Of a stretch of 17,153 nt of DNA, positions 15,385-17,153 are shown one piece after another. A model generated the notes under the pieces. It was not told the origin of the DNA and did no database searches. It was given only the letters and a program-made list of their open reading frames with translations. Position numbers and translations under genes: made by a program. Origin of the DNA: Ghiorsea sp. (GTDB lineage: Bacteria; Pseudomonadota; Zetaproteobacteria; Mariprofundales; Mariprofundaceae); the NCBI GenBank assembly GCA_027053695.1, contig JALUHL010000011.1, positions 1 through 17,153 of the forward strand. Direction: 5' to 3'. Each line of letters starts with the position of its first letter. Positions within the stretch are counted from its first letter, which is position 1.

Positions 15385-17153
15385 CTAAAAATGCTGCTGA
15401 AACGCAAAGCTTATGGTTTTTATTTTTAGGTTCTCTTTGCTCTTTTGTTCAGCACATGCCAACCATGTTCTATTTCGCTCAGGGTAATGAGATTGGCAAA
15501 CCTTCAAATCATTAAATACACCAGCTTGATACATATTGAAATAGCGCTTCGCATACACCGTCGTTTTCATATCCCAAATTTCATTCATTTGTACAATCAT
15601 CTCAGGGTAATGGTAAATATAGCCTGTATTTAAATCGCCTGCTACCCCAACATTATAGAGGGCTGAAACCAACGTATCCGATCCAAGTTGTACAGTATAA
15701 CCAAGCCCTCCTGCGATATTAAACACAAGGTGTGAAATCAAAGTATCATCAATATGCTTTTCCAACCCCATATGCCATTGCCCTGATAAGTTTCTTGTCC
15801 ATGTATTCCAAGCATTTAGACTTCTCATATTAATAATATCAAAGCTGCGTATTTCAGGGGATTTGCGTTGGTAAAAGCGCATTCGAAGGTCTGCGATTCT
15901 CAATTCATGTGCAGAAAAAAACTGCCTTTGGTCATCCGTAAGTCTATTGGCTGCGGGCAACAACGATACATCCAAAAAATTATCCTTTTTATATTGACCT
16001 ACAGCAACTTGAATTTGTCTATTCCCTGGCGCTTTAGATGGGTCTTTATATTGGCTATAATTTAACACATAATTTTGAGTTGAGTTTTTTAATTGCTGTT
16101 GTAACTCTAGATATTTTTGCTTGTGCTCTGCATATGAATCTGGTTGATTAACATCTAAGTATTCCAAATATGCTAGACCTAACAGACGTTCATCAGGGGC
16201 AAGGCTATTTACAAAACCTTTGGTGTTGCCAAGCTTAACAGCACGCAACCCATCAGGAGAAAGGGAAGCATGCTGCATATTATCCAAAAGCATTTGAATT
16301 TTCCATTGATTGGATGTCTCAACGCTTACGTCCGAGAAAAGATGGTATTTCTTTACTAGCCTCACCACATCTATTGGTGTTACCCATGAAAAATGAGCGT
16401 CGAGTATTTCAGGTTGAATCAACCCCAATAAAAAATAAGTGATGGTAGCACAGTTGTGATCAGCGAATAAATAGTCGCTGTCCATACTTTTCAGTTCCCA
16501 AACATGAGCTTGAAGCAAAGATTTTTGTGCTTTTGTCAGGGTCAGGTGATATTCCCAAATATTTCGTCGCTCTTTCTGCAAGTAATTGCGTTTGATTTTT
16601 TGGTAAGGCTGAAGCGCAAACATGCCCGCTAAATCCGCACTGAAATTTTGATATACAATCCTAGGGATATTAAGTGAATCTAAAACCGTAAAATAAGTCA
16701 CCGCATGTTCCGCATGAAACCCACTATCTGTTGTGCCCTCCAACTTAAGAAACACATGCCCCATCATACTTATAGGACTACTAATATTTTCAGATGCAAA
16801 CACAAGTTGCACCTTCTTAACTGGCACATGTGCAAGAAAATTCTGATATGAAGTGCAATTTGGTTTAGGGGAATCCTCATCCTTCCAGCCCAGCTTCTCT
16901 TTCAGCCACATATACCTCGCTGGGAACTTACATATTGGATGGCTATCGCCCAAGGTTTTAGTCTCTTTAAATGCTTCTATGGTCGCGATGAGTTCTTGTT
17001 TTTTATTGAAAGGATGACTTAAAAAGAATTTTGGGTCATGAATATAACTACCTGAATCTGAGGTATGCAGCAACATTGCCCACTGCTTATCTTGACTAAG
17101 GGCATCAATCAACGCACTAGAATAAGATGCCCAAACAGGTGAAGCATTAAATA
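15385..17153 (-). CDS. DUF4105 (Lnb N-terminal-like) family envelope protein, 5' end outside window
   Basis: The frame is open to the right edge: upstream of the first TTG-type start it continues as FNASPVWASYSSALIDAL, so the true start and any signal peptide lie outside. The 588 visible residues match the DUF4105 pattern. DPKFFLSHPFNKKQELIATI and CKFPARYMWLKEKLG come near the N-terminus. ISMMGHVFLKLEG (His near visible residue 132) and ADHNCATITYFLL (Cys near 234) are the likely His/Cys pair of this papain-like fold. The C-terminal third is rich in strand-like segments and ends in SFAFQQHF, as in outer-membrane barrels. From memory, some Bacteroides relatives (Lnb) act in lipoprotein N-acylation; this is not shown here. 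The gene is visibly more A+T-rich than the dcw genes. Confidence 0.8.
   Translation of the reverse strand, partial: FNASPVWASYSSALIDALSQDKQWAMLLHTSDSGSYIHDPKFFLSHPFNKKQELIATIEAFKETKTLGDSHPICKFPARYMWLKEKLGWKDEDSPKPNCTSYQNFLAHVPVKKVQLVFASENISSPISMMGHVFLKLEGTTDSGFHAEHAVTYFTVLDSLNIPRIVYQNFSADLAGMFALQPYQKIKRNYLQKERRNIWEYHLTLTKAQKSLLQAHVWELKSMDSDYLFADHNCATITYFLLGLIQPEILDAHFSWVTPIDVVRLVKKYHLFSDVSVETSNQWKIQMLLDNMQHASLSPDGLRAVKLGNTKGFVNSLAPDERLLGLAYLEYLDVNQPDSYAEHKQKYLELQQQLKNSTQNYVLNYSQYKDPSKAPGNRQIQVAVGQYKKDNFLDVSLLPAANRLTDDQRQFFSAHELRIADLRMRFYQRKSPEIRSFDIINMRSLNAWNTWTRNLSGQWHMGLEKHIDDTLISHLVFNIAGGLGYTVQLGSDTLVSALYNVGVAGDLNTGYIYHYPEMIVQMNEIWDMKTTVYAKRYFNMYQAGVFNDLKVCQSHYPERNRTWLACAEQKSKENLKIKTISFAFQQHF

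Noticed and set aside
1..17153. Insertion sequence, prophage, CRISPR array or defence system.
   Set aside because: No transposase, integrase, phage, Cas or toxin-antitoxin protein and no regularly spaced long repeats were seen; the genes are mostly core housekeeping.

Overview
This window comes from a Gram-negative bacterium, most likely a proteobacterium. It has meso-diaminopimelate-type peptidoglycan genes, an outer-membrane or periplasmic DUF4105 protein, and FolB/FolK and RlmB of proteobacterial type. Base composition is moderately A+T-rich. The exact class is not certain. A PASTA domain on FtsI is more usual in delta-like lineages than in classical Gammaproteobacteria, and a less-sampled lineage such as Zetaproteobacteria is possible, but this is a guess.

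Region 1 (1-11235, minus strand) is the division and cell wall (dcw) cluster in canonical order: mraZ, rsmH, ftsL, ftsI, murE, murF, mraY, murD, ftsW, murG and the first 57 codons of murC, which runs off the left edge. Every one of the ten gene junctions overlaps by 1 to 11 bases, so this is one tightly coupled transcription and translation unit. It encodes the cytoplasmic Mur ligases (MurC, D, E, F), the lipid I and lipid II enzymes (MraY, MurG), the septal glycosyltransferase/transpeptidase pair (FtsW, FtsI), the divisome scaffold FtsL, the 16S rRNA methyltransferase RsmH and the operon regulator MraZ.

Region 2 (11236-11411) is a compact divergent control region. The mraZ side has a strong sigma70-like promoter (TTGACA, 17 bp, GATATT) inside a degenerate 10-bp tandem array that ends in two perfect TGGGT MraZ boxes. 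The other side faces an OmpR/PhoB-type response regulator, which has no visible Shine-Dalgarno and whose best promoter would give a leaderless mRNA. Three TTGNCA half-sites at exact 22-bp intervals lie between the two promoters.

Region 3 (11412-13584, plus strand) is a two-component system: an OmpR-family regulator and a membrane HisKA/HAMP sensor kinase with an unusual His at H+4 of the H-box. Its stop codon overlaps that of the convergent folK.

Region 4 (13581-15113, minus strand) is an rlmB-folB-folK gene set for 23S rRNA methylation and two steps of folate synthesis. Region 5 (15114-15384) is an intergenic stretch that holds a short open frame resembling the last strands of an outer-membrane beta-barrel, possibly a gene remnant. 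Region 6 (15385-17153, minus strand) is a visibly more A+T-rich DUF4105-family gene that is cut by the right edge.

No mobile element, CRISPR array, rRNA or tRNA gene was recognised. The window is mostly conserved core genome. The points of real interest are the regulatory architecture between mraZ and the two-component genes, the PASTA domain on FtsI, the variant kinase H-box and the beta-barrel remnant.
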